NCBI GenBank assembly: GCA_029259595.1
Contig: JAJDEW010000058.1
Span: 19,601-83,600 of the forward strand
DNA: 64,000 bases
Reading direction: 5' to 3'
Source of the DNA: Planctomycetota bacterium
Lineage (GTDB): Bacteria > Planctomycetota > UBA1135 > GCA-002686595
Part shown: one piece after another, positions 28,335 through 36,779 of the stretch
Layout of the letters: every line of letters begins with the position of its first letter
Numbering within the stretch: the first letter of the stretch is position 1
Program-made: the position numbers and the translations under genes
Notes under the pieces: generated by a model
Seen by the model: only the letters and a program-made list of their open reading frames with translations
Told to the model about the DNA's origin: nothing
Database searches by the model: none

Positions 28335-30056
28335 ATGTCGAAGCCCCTCGCGCTCCTTCTCGCGCTCTTCCTGACTTCCGCCGCGCAAGCGACGTCCCCC
28401 GACCTCGCTCGAGCACGTGAGCACATGCGCACGCAAGCGTGGAGCTCCGCCATCGAAGTCCTCGAGCACGCCACGACGGAGCGGCCCGGAGATGCCCAAG
28501 CCTGGTATCTGCTGGGCTATTGTCTGCACGCCGCCGGCGAGTACGAGCGCGCCCTGGAGGCTCACACCAAGGCCGCGAAGTTCCCGTCGACGGTCGTCAA
28601 CGCGACCTACAACGCGGCCTGCGCAAGCGCCCTGTTGGGTAAGGACGACGAGGCCATCGCCTGGTTGAAGCGCGCCTTCGCGGCAGGCTTTTCGAACGTC
28701 GCGCAGGTGCAGGGCGACGCGGATCTGGCCTCGCTCCATGACGACCCGCGCTTCGCGGCCCTCGTTCCGATGCCCGGCAGCGCGGTGACCTTCTTGCAGG
28801 AGCTCCGGCCTTCCCTCGAGTTGCGAGGTGAAGCCGCCGGCGACCAGTTCGGCTGGATCGGCCGCAACGCCGGCGACGCCGACGGGGACGGCGTGACGGA
28901 CATCCTCACCTCGGCTCCTTTCAAGTCGATCGGTGGCCCGAACGCGGGACGCGTCTACGTCTATTCGGGACGCACGGGCGAGCTCCTCTTCCAGAAGGAC
29001 GGTCAACCAGGTGATACGCTCGGCATTGGCATCGAGAGCGCCGGGGACGTCGACGGCGACGGACACGCGGACATCCTTGCCGGCGCCGCGGGGGCAGCCG
29101 GAACGGGAGCGGCGTTCGTCTGGTCCGGCAAGACCGGCGCACTGCTCTACGAGTGGTTCGGCGAGGGCAACGGCGACTCGTTTGGTCGCAAGGTTGCGGG
29201 TGTCGGCGACTGGAACGATGACGGCCACTCCGACGTGATCGTCGGCGCACCGGGCTTCGACGGCGTGGGCGCCGATTCCGGCAAGGCCTACGTTTTCTCG
29301 GGCAAGGACGGCGACCTCTTGGTCGCGCTCGAGGGTGAGCGTCAAGGCATCCGCTTCGGCAGCGCCGTCGATGGTTCGTGCCGGGCGGACGACAGGATCC
29401 TCGTGATCGGGGCACAGAACGACGGAGCGGGGGGAACCGGAGCCGTTCTCGTCTACCGCGCGGCGCAGGGCGAAGACGAGCCCGAGCTCGGCTTTCGGAT
29501 CGACTCGCGCACGGACGACGTCAACCTCGGGCGCATGTTCGTGTCGGCTGTCGGCGACGTCGACGGAGATGGTCGCATGGACGTCTATGCCTCGGACTGG
29601 GAGAGCAACGCCAACGGGCTCCCCGGCTCCGGGCGGATCTACGTGCACTCGGGGGCAAGTGGTGAGCTCCTGCACGCACTCGCGGGCGAAGCCACGGGTG
29701 ACGGCTTCGGAATCGGTACGGCCGAGGCCGGCGACGTGGACGGAGACGGTTGCGACGATCTCCTGATCGGCGCCTGGCAGAACGACGAAGGCGCTCCCGG
29801 CGGCGGGAAGTGCTACCTCTACTCCGGCAAGAGCGGCGCGCTGCTCGCCACCTACACCTGCGCCACGGCCGGTGAGACGTTTGGCTTCGACACGACGGGC
29901 CTGGGGGACATGGACAACGATGGCAAGCTCGAGTTCTTGATCACGAACGCCTACAGCTGGGTCGCCGGACGTCAATCGGGACGGATCCTCGTCCTCGAGG
30001 CCGACCTCTCGACCGCTCCTGTGCAAACGCGCGCGGCGGAATCGCCCTTGCGCTGA
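28335..30056 (+). CDS. Secreted TPR plus FG-GAP repeat protein
   Basis: The ATG at 28335 gives a clean signal peptide (LALLLALFLTSAAQA) and 573 residues; the frame is open 45 bases further upstream. Residues 20-140 hold TPR-like helices (AWYLLGYCLHAAGEYERALEAH, NAACASALLGKDDEAIAWL). From about residue 160 to the end there are six to seven integrin-alpha-like FG-GAP units, each with a calcium-binding loop such as GDADGDGVTDIL, GDVDGDGHADIL, GDVDGDGRMDVY and GDVDGDGCDDLL. This should form a beta-propeller outside the cytoplasm. It lies downstream of the sulfatase with a 109-base gap. A role in binding or protein interaction is likely, and no enzyme signature is seen. Confidence 0.82.
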   Translation: MSKPLALLLALFLTSAAQATSPDLARAREHMRTQAWSSAIEVLEHATTERPGDAQAWYLLGYCLHAAGEYERALEAHTKAAKFPSTVVNATYNAACASALLGKDDEAIAWLKRAFAAGFSNVAQVQGDADLASLHDDPRFAALVPMPGSAVTFLQELRPSLELRGEAAGDQFGWIGRNAGDADGDGVTDILTSAPFKSIGGPNAGRVYVYSGRTGELLFQKDGQPGDTLGIGIESAGDVDGDGHADILAGAAGAAGTGAAFVWSGKTGALLYEWFGEGNGDSFGRKVAGVGDWNDDGHSDVIVGAPGFDGVGADSGKAYVFSGKDGDLLVALEGERQGIRFGSAVDGSCRADDRILVIGAQNDGAGGTGAVLVYRAAQGEDEPELGFRIDSRTDDVNLGRMFVSAVGDVDGDGRMDVYASDWESNANGLPGSGRIYVHSGASGELLHALAGEATGDGFGIGTAEAGDVDGDGCDDLLIGAWQNDEGAPGGGKCYLYSGKSGALLATYTCATAGETFGFDTTGLGDMDNDGKLEFLITNAYSWVAGRQSGRILVLEADLSTAPVQTRAAESPLR

Positions 30057-30111
30057 CTCCCCCACGACGGATGCGGGGCGCAGACTCCGACCGGTGCTGC
30101 CTCCGCGACCG

Positions 30112-31491
30112 TCAGTCCTGCGGCCAGTAGAGCGAGTCGATCTCGTCGTCCGTCAGGTCGCGACCCTCGTTCCACTGCACCTTTCTCGGCGTGTTCCAAC
30201 CTCGATAGCCGGAAACGGGGTCCTCGACCAGAAAGCGAACGCGTCCGTTCGGCCAGGCCAGCTGGCGGAATTCGAAGGCGGTGCGATTGCCGGCAATCAG
30301 GAACTCGTCAACATGCACGGAGCGGGCCCCGCTGATCGTCAAGTGGCTACGATCCGCATTCGGAGCCCAGACTCGGAAGTTGTCGAGAATGACGGGACCG
30401 TTCGCGAAACCGTCGGAATCGAAGTGCGCTCCGTGCTCCGGTGAGTCGTCGACCCAGATCGCCAGGGCGCCATGCGAGCCTCCCGGCTTCTCGAGGACCG
30501 TACAGTCGCGAAAAACGATCCCGCCCAGGTGCCCGGCGACCGTGAAGGCCGAACCGCCTTCACCGAAGCAGCCATAGGCCAGCATGTTCTCGAACAGGAG
30601 TGTGCCGTAGCCCGACGGCCCCGGATTGTCGACCCTTCGGTTTACGATCTGCACCATCGTGCGCCAGGATCCCTCCATCGTGCAATCGATGAAGTAGGAG
30701 TTGCCCGACGGTGAATCGATGTAGAAGACGTGCTCCTGAACCGGAGCGGCGTGCACGCGACGGATGTCCCATTGCATGCGCCCGGAGGCACGGATGCCCC
30801 ACCTGTAGCCCAGGCCGTCATAGCTGCCGTCCTCCGCGCCCTCGAAGTCGACGTCGTAGATCTGAACCAGGCCGAACGAGTCCGAGCCTTTCGGAACACC
30901 GATGCAGCGCGTGCTCGAGTCGGAGGATTGAATCGTCAAGTTCTGGAGACGGATTCGCCCCACGCCTCCCGTCCGCTCGCCGTTGTTCAAGTTCTTGTGG
31001 AGGTACAACGAACGGATTTGGCTTTGCCGATTCGCGCGGAGCCCGACGATCGTCACGTCGATCGGTGTCATTCCCCAGTGCGCGCGATAGAGCTTCAGAC
31101 CGGCGTCGCCACCTCCGATCTGCAAGTTGTCACCGGGAATCGAACCATCGACACCGATGACCGCACCCGGGCGAGCCAGGAGCAGGGCCTCGATCAGCGG
31201 ATAGGCACCGGCCGCATGGACGACGTTGTCGTCGGGCCCGGGACCGTTGAGCTCGATGACCTCGTTCGGCCGGACGACGTGGGTCAGGGGTCCCACGCCC
31301 TCGATCGAGGGTGCGGCGAACTGCCTCAGATCCTCGATGGACTGGACGTGCTGCTGTGGCGCCCGGACGGCCGCCCGAGCGGGGTCAGCCAAGAGGACGA
31401 GTCCCGCCAACGCCAACCCCTCGACGAGCCGTCCGAAGGGAGTCGGCCCGGGCGCTCGCAGGTGTCGGGGCTCGGGTTGTGCGGATCGCAT
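30112..31491 (-). CDS. Secreted right-handed beta-helix protein
   Basis: The ATG at 31491 (an in-frame TTG lies at 31515) gives about 459 residues with an N-terminal hydrophobic segment ending ADPARA, a probable signal peptide. The body holds many short beta strands with Asn, Gly and Asp turns (VTIVGLRANRQSQIRSLYL, IRLQNLTIQSSDS, YFIDCTMEGSW, IVFRDCTVLEK, PVILDNFRVWAP), the pattern of pectate-lyase-like parallel beta-helices. No catalytic Arg/Lys triad could be fixed. It converges on the FG-GAP gene with 55 bases between their stops. Polysaccharide binding or cleavage is possible but unproven. Confidence 0.7.
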   Translation of the reverse strand: MRSAQPEPRHLRAPGPTPFGRLVEGLALAGLVLLADPARAAVRAPQQHVQSIEDLRQFAAPSIEGVGPLTHVVRPNEVIELNGPGPDDNVVHAAGAYPLIEALLLARPGAVIGVDGSIPGDNLQIGGGDAGLKLYRAHWGMTPIDVTIVGLRANRQSQIRSLYLHKNLNNGERTGGVGRIRLQNLTIQSSDSSTRCIGVPKGSDSFGLVQIYDVDFEGAEDGSYDGLGYRWGIRASGRMQWDIRRVHAAPVQEHVFYIDSPSGNSYFIDCTMEGSWRTMVQIVNRRVDNPGPSGYGTLLFENMLAYGCFGEGGSAFTVAGHLGGIVFRDCTVLEKPGGSHGALAIWVDDSPEHGAHFDSDGFANGPVILDNFRVWAPNADRSHLTISGARSVHVDEFLIAGNRTAFEFRQLAWPNGRVRFLVEDPVSGYRGWNTPRKVQWNEGRDLTDDEIDSLYWPQD

Positions 31492-31607
31492 TGCGGCGCA
31501 ACAGGATTGCAACAACGCCCGTATCTAGCAAGTCGTTTTCAGGGCCGAGCCCCCTTCCGGCGGCCTCTGCCTTCCCCGGAGCAGCTCCGCATGCTCCGCT
31601 GGACGCC

Positions 31608-32855
31608 ATGACTCTCCAGCTCGTCCCCTTCGAGCGCGCGCGCGACCTGGCCGCCACCCACTCTCGTATCCTCAGCGCGAGAGCGCGGCTCGCACCCTAC
31701 CTACGCGCGACGCCCGCGATCCTCTCGCACACGTTCTCGAAGACCGCCGAACGCGAGGTCGTGCTCAAGCTGGAGAATCTGCAGCGCACGGGTTCCTTCA
31801 AGATCCGTGGCGCGCTGAACAAGATCCTGAGCCTCCCGGAAGCCGCGCGCGAGCAGGGACTTGTTGCGGCCTCGGCCGGCAACCACGCGCAGGGTGTTGC
31901 GCTGGCCGCGCAACAGCTCGGCGTACCGGCCACGGTCGTGATGCCGACGGCGACCGCCATGATCAAGGTCCGCAGGACCGAACAGTATGGCGCCCGCGTC
32001 GTCCTGTTCGGCCGCAACTGGAACGAAGCGCAGGCCAAGGCCCTCGAGCTCGAGGCTGAACACGGCTGGACCGCGGTCCACCCCTTCGACGACTACGACG
32101 TCATCGAAGGCCAGGGAACCCTCGGCCTGGAGCTGGTCGACGAGGTCGAAGGGCTCGAAGCGGTCGTCGTTCCGGTCGGCGGCGGCGGTCTGCTGGCCGG
32201 CGTCGCGGCCGCGATCAAGCACGAGCACCCCGACATCCGCGTCTACGGGATCCAGGCGGAAGGCGCCGATCCGATGGTGCGCTCCTTCCATTCGGGGACT
32301 CCCGAGACCGTCGCATCACCAACCACGATCGCCGAAGGCATCCGCGTCGGAACCGTGGGGCGCCATACGTTCCCGATGATCCGAGAGCTGGTCGACGACA
32401 TGATCACGGTCAGCGACGAGGACATCACCGACGCGATCATCGTGACCATGGAGCGCATCAGCATCGTCGCCGAGACCGCCGCGGTGGTCGGAATCGCCGC
32501 CCTCGCCGCCGATCGCATCCCGGGCTCGGGGCGCGTGTGCGCAGTCATTTCCGGCGGTAACATCGACCTGTCTTCGCTCGGCCGTCTGATCGAAACGGGG
32601 CTCACGCGAGCGGGGTTCTATCGCCCCGTTCGGGTCCGCATCGAGGATCTGCCGGGCGCTCTGCGCGCGGTGCTCGACGTCTTCGCCGAGGGCAAGACGA
32701 ACGTGCTCGACGTCTGGCACCACCGCACGGGGTGGCGCATCCCGATCGGATTCGTCGACGTCGAGATCCTCGCGGAGACGAAGACGGTCCGACAAGGGGA
32801 CGAGATCGTGGCCCTCCTGCGCGCAAAGGGCTACGAGGTCTTCGAATCGACCTGA
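31608..32855 (+). CDS. ilvA: Threonine ammonia-lyase (threonine dehydratase) with C-terminal ACT-like domain
   Basis: The ATG at 31608 gives 415 residues, the length of the catabolic/short biosynthetic form. PLP-enzyme motifs are LKLENLQRTGSFKIRGALNK (Lys of SFKIRG binds PLP), AASAGNHAQGVA, the glycine-rich phosphate loop PVGGGGLLAG, and VISGGNID. The C-terminal 85 residues (RPVRVRIEDLPGALRAVLDVFAEGKTN) form an ACT-like regulatory domain. It converts threonine to 2-oxobutanoate and ammonia, the first step toward isoleucine, or degrades threonine. The divergent beta-helix gene starts 117 bases upstream. It could act also on serine. The symbol is used in the broad sense because biosynthetic and catabolic forms are not separable here. 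Confidence 0.88.
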   Translation: MTLQLVPFERARDLAATHSRILSARARLAPYLRATPAILSHTFSKTAEREVVLKLENLQRTGSFKIRGALNKILSLPEAAREQGLVAASAGNHAQGVALAAQQLGVPATVVMPTATAMIKVRRTEQYGARVVLFGRNWNEAQAKALELEAEHGWTAVHPFDDYDVIEGQGTLGLELVDEVEGLEAVVVPVGGGGLLAGVAAAIKHEHPDIRVYGIQAEGADPMVRSFHSGTPETVASPTTIAEGIRVGTVGRHTFPMIRELVDDMITVSDEDITDAIIVTMERISIVAETAAVVGIAALAADRIPGSGRVCAVISGGNIDLSSLGRLIETGLTRAGFYRPVRVRIEDLPGALRAVLDVFAEGKTNVLDVWHHRTGWRIPIGFVDVEILAETKTVRQGDEIVALLRAKGYEVFEST

Positions 32856-32867
32856 GCCGCTTCGGCA

Positions 32868-32903
32868 CGAAGAAAGCCGGACGATCGACAGGACCGTCCG
32901 GCT
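32868..32903 (-). terminator. Hairpin terminator of the DUF2959 gene
   Basis: AGCCGGACG pairs with CGTCCGGCT. On the minus strand the stem is followed by TTTCTTCG. It lies about 30 bases downstream of the DUF2959 stop and just after the convergent threonine dehydratase stop, so it may serve both. Confidence 0.65.
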
Positions 32904-32931
32904 CGTGCTCTCGCGCGTGAGAACGCGTCGA

Positions 32932-33621
32932 CTACTTCAGCGGCGCTTCTTCCCGCTGCGAAGCCTCGCCCTCCGTGAGGTCGAGGAACTGGTCCGAGGC
33001 CTGAACGGCCTCGTTCAGCTTGCTGCGCAGACGGCCGACGCGCTTGCGAAGATCGTCCAGCGTGTCCCCCAGCGATGCGATCGCGCGGGGGTTCAGGTTT
33101 TGATCGAGGAAGAGGTCGTAGTCCGACAAGGAGGCCTGCACGGGCTCCATGGACTTCTGGCAGGAGCGATAGCTCGCGAGGAGCGTATTGAAGCTGTCCT
33201 GCGTCTCGACCAGCATCTGCTCGCTCTTCTGGCGGAGCGTCTGACTGGAGTACTCGTCGAGCTCGGTCCGCCATTCGGCAAACAGGGACGTCGAGTCCCG
33301 CTCGAGTGTCACGATCGCCTTGGCCAAACGCTTCGACAGGCTGCTGAAGTCCTCAGTGTCGTCCTGGAAGCGTTTGTAGATCTCTTCGAGCTCGGCGCTC
33401 TCGGAAGTCTTCGTCATCAGCGCGAAGGCCTCCATCGCCGCGTTGAGCTTCTCGCGTGTCTCGATATGCAGCTCCCGGCTGACGTGCACGCGTTCCACGA
33501 GTACGTCTTTGCGGTCGCCACCACCGAAGTTCAGAAACGAAGTGAAGCCCGTCCCGTTACAGGAGACGGAGCCGAACAGAAGAAGGAGAGCGGGAACTCC
33601 CTTCAGAATCGCTTGAAGCAT
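32932..33621 (-). CDS. DUF2959-family lipoprotein
   Basis: This 229-residue protein has a lipoprotein signal (LLLLFGSVSCNG). The mature part is almost wholly helical and matches the DUF2959 pattern: RKDVLVERVHVSRELHIE at the start, a middle section with EIYKRFQDDTEDFSSLSKRL and LFAEWRTELDEY, then YDLFLDQNLNPRAIASLGD and a final Gln/Asp-rich helix. The family is widespread, of unknown function, and probably periplasmic with a coiled-coil shape. The gene stands alone with its own terminator. Confidence 0.78.
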   Translation of the reverse strand: MLQAILKGVPALLLLFGSVSCNGTGFTSFLNFGGGDRKDVLVERVHVSRELHIETREKLNAAMEAFALMTKTSESAELEEIYKRFQDDTEDFSSLSKRLAKAIVTLERDSTSLFAEWRTELDEYSSQTLRQKSEQMLVETQDSFNTLLASYRSCQKSMEPVQASLSDYDLFLDQNLNPRAIASLGDTLDDLRKRVGRLRSKLNEAVQASDQFLDLTEGEASQREEAPLK

Positions 33622-33761
33622 GGGTTTCCTCCCGAGCCGCGTTGGCGACTCGTGCTGTGCCAGAGATCAGGGTCGGATCGATCTTCGCCCCGGCTTGAGG
33701 CTGCCGGCGGTTTTGGGCCCAGAGGAGAAGGAAGTTCCACACTCCCTTTCGCATGCGCGCG

Positions 33762-34727
33762 TCAGGACCCCGTCAGGATCTCGGCGAGCTTGGCAGGATC
33801 GATGCTGCCCCCGGTGACGATGCAGACCGCGGTCCCCACTCGGGAGTCACACTCGGCGAGCGCCGCGGCCAACGCCAGGGCACCCGACGGTTCCGCAACC
33901 AGCTTGTCCTCGAGTGCCAGCTTCCGGACGGCGGAGCGGACCGCGTCGTCCGAGACGAGGCGGCACTCGTCCGTCAGGTCCGCGAGCAGCGGAAACATCT
34001 CTTCGGTGATGTAGGGCACCGCCACACCGTCGCAGATCGTGTTGCAGGACACCGAGCTCGGCGCCCCGCGCGCGAGCGAACGGTGAAGCGCCGGACAGCC
34101 CTCTGGCTCGACCGCGACAATGCGGATCCCGGGCTTCATCTCCCGCAGAGCCCCTCCCACGCCTCCGAGCAATCCGCCACCACCGACCGGAATGTAGACA
34201 CAGTCGACATCGGGTCGGTCCGCCAGAATCTCGAGCCCGAGCGTGCCGTGGCCGATGCGCACGTCCGGATCCGTCCACGGATGAACGAAGGTGTCCTCGT
34301 CCGCCTCCCAGCCCCGCTCTCGGAGGTAGCGAAACACCTCCGCCACCGGTACGAGCTCGGCACGCCCTCCCCAGGCCTCGACCGCCGCGATCTTCGTCGC
34401 AGGAGCCGTGTCCGGCATGATGCTGCGCGTGGGCACGCCGAAGTGCCGGCCGCACCAGGCGAGCGCCTGAGCGGTATTGCCGGCGCTGACGGTGCAGAGC
34501 CCGCGCGCTCGCTCGGACGGCTCGAGGCGCGCCACCGCGTGGAACACGCCGCGCAGCTTGAACGACCCGACCGGCTGGAAGGTCTCCGGCTTCAAGAGGA
34601 GGTTGCGCCCCGAGCCGCCTCCCTCGACGTCGTGCACGGGCAGGAGCGGCGTTCGGACCGTGATGCCTTCCAAGACGACCGCGGCGGCTTCGTAGGCGTT
34701 GCGGTCCGGGTGCGGATCCAGGGTCAT
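33762..34727 (-). CDS. Fold-type II PLP-dependent dehydratase/ammonia-lyase (threonine dehydratase-like)
   Basis: The frame is open upstream, but the ATG at 34727 gives the expected 321 residues and clears the divergent gene. Motifs are LLLKPETFQPVGSFKLRGVF (PLP Lys in SFKLRG), TVSAGNTAQALAW in place of the usual SAGNHAQG, and PVGGGGLLGG, with VTGGSID at the end. It lacks an ACT domain. The length and type fit EutB/BhcB or serine/threonine dehydratase-like enzymes. It is divergent from an ornithine-cyclodeaminase homologue with 84 bases between, and a second enzyme of the same family follows that gene, so the three may share a pathway. The Asn-Thr change (His to Thr) in the SAGN motif suggests altered specificity. 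Confidence 0.82.
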   Translation of the reverse strand: MTLDPHPDRNAYEAAAVVLEGITVRTPLLPVHDVEGGGSGRNLLLKPETFQPVGSFKLRGVFHAVARLEPSERARGLCTVSAGNTAQALAWCGRHFGVPTRSIMPDTAPATKIAAVEAWGGRAELVPVAEVFRYLRERGWEADEDTFVHPWTDPDVRIGHGTLGLEILADRPDVDCVYIPVGGGGLLGGVGGALREMKPGIRIVAVEPEGCPALHRSLARGAPSSVSCNTICDGVAVPYITEEMFPLLADLTDECRLVSDDAVRSAVRKLALEDKLVAEPSGALALAAALAECDSRVGTAVCIVTGGSIDPAKLAEILTGS

Positions 34728-34811
34728 GATCGAGGAGGTCTCCTGCCCGCAGTGTGCCAGAGTCGCCGTTTTGGAGGCCAGTCCCCGACTTCGTACGTCA
34801 AACTGGTCGCC

Positions 34812-35810
34812 ATGTCGACGATCGTCCTCTCGCAAGCCGAAGTCCGCCGCTTGCTTCCGATGCGAACGTGCATCGAACTCGTCGCGAGCGCACTCGCCGA
34901 GCTCGGTCGCGACGAAGGCTGGAACCCTCTGCGTCAGGCCGCGCGGCTGCGGACCGGCTCGGGCTTGCTCGGCATGATGCCCGGACACCTCGAGGCCTCG
35001 GCAACCCTCGGTCTGAAGGTCGTCTGCGTCATGGCACAGGGCTCGGGCTCGCGGCACGACTCGCACCAGGGTCTCGTCGTGCTGTTCTCGACCGAAAACG
35101 GCACCCCCCTCGGCATCTTCGAGGCCAGCGAGATCACGTCGATCCGTACGGCAGCGGCGAGCGCCGTCGCGACGCGCGCGCTCGCACGGGCAGGTTCGAG
35201 GACGCTCGGGTTGCTCGGCACCGGCATCCAAGCTCGAGCCCATCTCGAAGCCATGCTGCTCGTTCGTCCGTTCGAGCGGGTCCTGGCCTTCAGCCCTGAC
35301 CGTGCGAGCTGCGCCACCTTCGCCCGAACGGCCACGGATCGCCATGGTGTCTCGGTCGAAGCCGTCGCCTCCGCGCGCGAAGCCGTCCGCGAATCGGATG
35401 TCGTTTGCACGGTGACCTCATCCTCTTCACCCGTTCTGCAGGGAACCTGGCTGCGGGCAGGAACCCACGTCAATGCGGTCGGAGCATGCATGCGCCATGC
35501 GCGTGAACTGGACGGAGATGCCGTGCGCCGTTGTCGTCTCTTCGTCGACCGGCTCGAGTCTGCGCGCGAGGAGTCCGGCGACTTCCTGCTCGCGGTCGAG
35601 GAGGGCTGCATCGGGCCGGATCACATCGTTGGCGAGCTCGGCGACGTATTGCTCCAGCGCCTCCCGGGTCGCCGCAACGAGGACGAGATCACGCTTTTCG
35701 ACTCGGTCGGCCTCGCCATCGAGGACCTCGCGGCCGCGCGCCACCTCCTGGAGCGCGCCGAACAGGAGGGAGCCGGCACGCGCGTCGACCTCACGGGTCT
35801 TCGCGGATGA
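34812..35810 (+). CDS. Ornithine cyclodeaminase/mu-crystallin family protein
   Basis: The ATG at 34812 gives 332 residues. Family motifs are EVRRLLPMRTCIELV near the N-terminus, GLKVVCVM, the nucleotide-contacting SIRTAAASAVATRALA, the Rossmann motif LGLLGTGIQARAHL, DVVCTVTSSSSPVL, and HVNAVGACMRHARELD. The family includes ornithine cyclodeaminase, alanine dehydrogenase, ketimine reductase, EutC of ectoine degradation and the iminosuccinate reductase BhcD. The last base pairs overlap the ATG of the following PLP enzyme (ATGA), which points to translational coupling. A EutC- or BhcD-like role as imine reductase or deaminase is inference from this pairing. Confidence 0.82.
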   Translation: MSTIVLSQAEVRRLLPMRTCIELVASALAELGRDEGWNPLRQAARLRTGSGLLGMMPGHLEASATLGLKVVCVMAQGSGSRHDSHQGLVVLFSTENGTPLGIFEASEITSIRTAAASAVATRALARAGSRTLGLLGTGIQARAHLEAMLLVRPFERVLAFSPDRASCATFARTATDRHGVSVEAVASAREAVRESDVVCTVTSSSSPVLQGTWLRAGTHVNAVGACMRHARELDGDAVRRCRLFVDRLESAREESGDFLLAVEEGCIGPDHIVGELGDVLLQRLPGRRNEDEITLFDSVGLAIEDLAAARHLLERAEQEGAGTRVDLTGLRG

Positions 35811-36775
35811 CGAGCCTCCGCGCACCGGACCGCGCCGCGATCGAGACGGCCCGCGAGCGGATCGAAGGCGTCGCCCTTCGATCGCCCCTCGTTCCGCTGC
35901 CCGGACTTCCCCCTTCCGCTCCCCGCATCTTCCTCAAGCTCGAGAACCTGCAGCCGATCGGTTCTTTCAAGCTCCGCGGCGCGGCCAACCGGGTGGGTGC
36001 CGCATCGAGTGCGGAGCTCGCCCGCGGTCTCCTCGCGGCGAGCGCGGGCAACTGGGCCCAAGGCGTCGCCTGGATGGCGCGCGCGCGGGGCGTCCCGGCC
36101 ACGATCGTCGTGCCCGACTCCGCCCCGCGCGCCAAGCTCGCGGCGATCGAACGACTCGGTGCACGGGCGGTCACGGTGCCCTACGAACGTTGGTGGCAGA
36201 CCATGCTCGAACGCTGCCACCCTGGACTCGAAGGCCTCTTCCTCCACCCCGTCTGCGACCCGGAAGTGCTCGCCGGCAACGCGACGATCGGGCTGGAGAT
36301 CCTGGAGGAGCTCCCCGACGTCGATACGATCGTCGCCCCCTGGGGCGGCGGAGGATTGGCCTGCGGGATCGCCGCGGCCGTCAGAATCCATCGTCCAGCC
36401 GTTCGCGTCTTCGCCGCCGAGGTCGACACGGCGGCACACCTGGCGGCCTCGCTGGCAAGCGGCGCCCCTTCGAACGTGGGTTGGCGACCGTCCTTCGTCG
36501 ACGGGATCGGTGGCAAGGGCCTGCTCGAGGAGATGTGGCCCCTGGCGCAAGAGCTCTTGACGGGTTCGATTCCCTGCCCGGTGCCCGCCATCGCCGCGGC
36601 TCTTCGGCGCATCGCCCTGGACGCGAAGGTCGTCAGCGAAGGAGCCGGCGCGGCGTCCGTGGCCGCGGCCCTCGCAGGCGGCGCGGGGACAGGAACGATC
36701 GCCTGCGTCGTGTCCGGAGGGAATGTCGACGCCACCGTTCTCGCGACCCTGTTGCGTGGCGAGCTTCCGGACTGA
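35807..36775 (+). CDS. Second fold-type II PLP-dependent dehydratase (threonine/serine dehydratase-like)
   Basis: The ATG at 35807 overlaps the preceding TGA, giving 322 residues. Motifs are IFLKLENLQPIGSFKLRGAA (PLP Lys), AASAGNWAQGVAWMA with Trp instead of His in SAGNH, PWGGGGLACGIAAA (Trp before the Gly loop), and VVSGGNVDA. It lacks an ACT domain, as EutB and BhcB do. Coupling with the ornithine-cyclodeaminase homologue is the pattern of EutB-EutC and of BhcB-BhcD, but the other genes of those pathways are not in the window. The substrate is therefore open: threonine, serine, hydroxyaspartate or an ectoine-derived compound. Confidence 0.82.
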   Translation: MTSLRAPDRAAIETARERIEGVALRSPLVPLPGLPPSAPRIFLKLENLQPIGSFKLRGAANRVGAASSAELARGLLAASAGNWAQGVAWMARARGVPATIVVPDSAPRAKLAAIERLGARAVTVPYERWWQTMLERCHPGLEGLFLHPVCDPEVLAGNATIGLEILEELPDVDTIVAPWGGGGLACGIAAAVRIHRPAVRVFAAEVDTAAHLAASLASGAPSNVGWRPSFVDGIGGKGLLEEMWPLAQELLTGSIPCPVPAIAAALRRIALDAKVVSEGAGAASVAAALAGGAGTGTIACVVSGGNVDATVLATLLRGELPD

Positions 36776-36779
36776 CGGG

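Noticed and set aside
30730..31611. Plus-strand frame opposite the beta-helix gene
   Set aside because: The minus-strand product has a signal peptide and regular beta-helix turns; the plus-strand one has no structure and overlaps the threonine dehydratase promoter.
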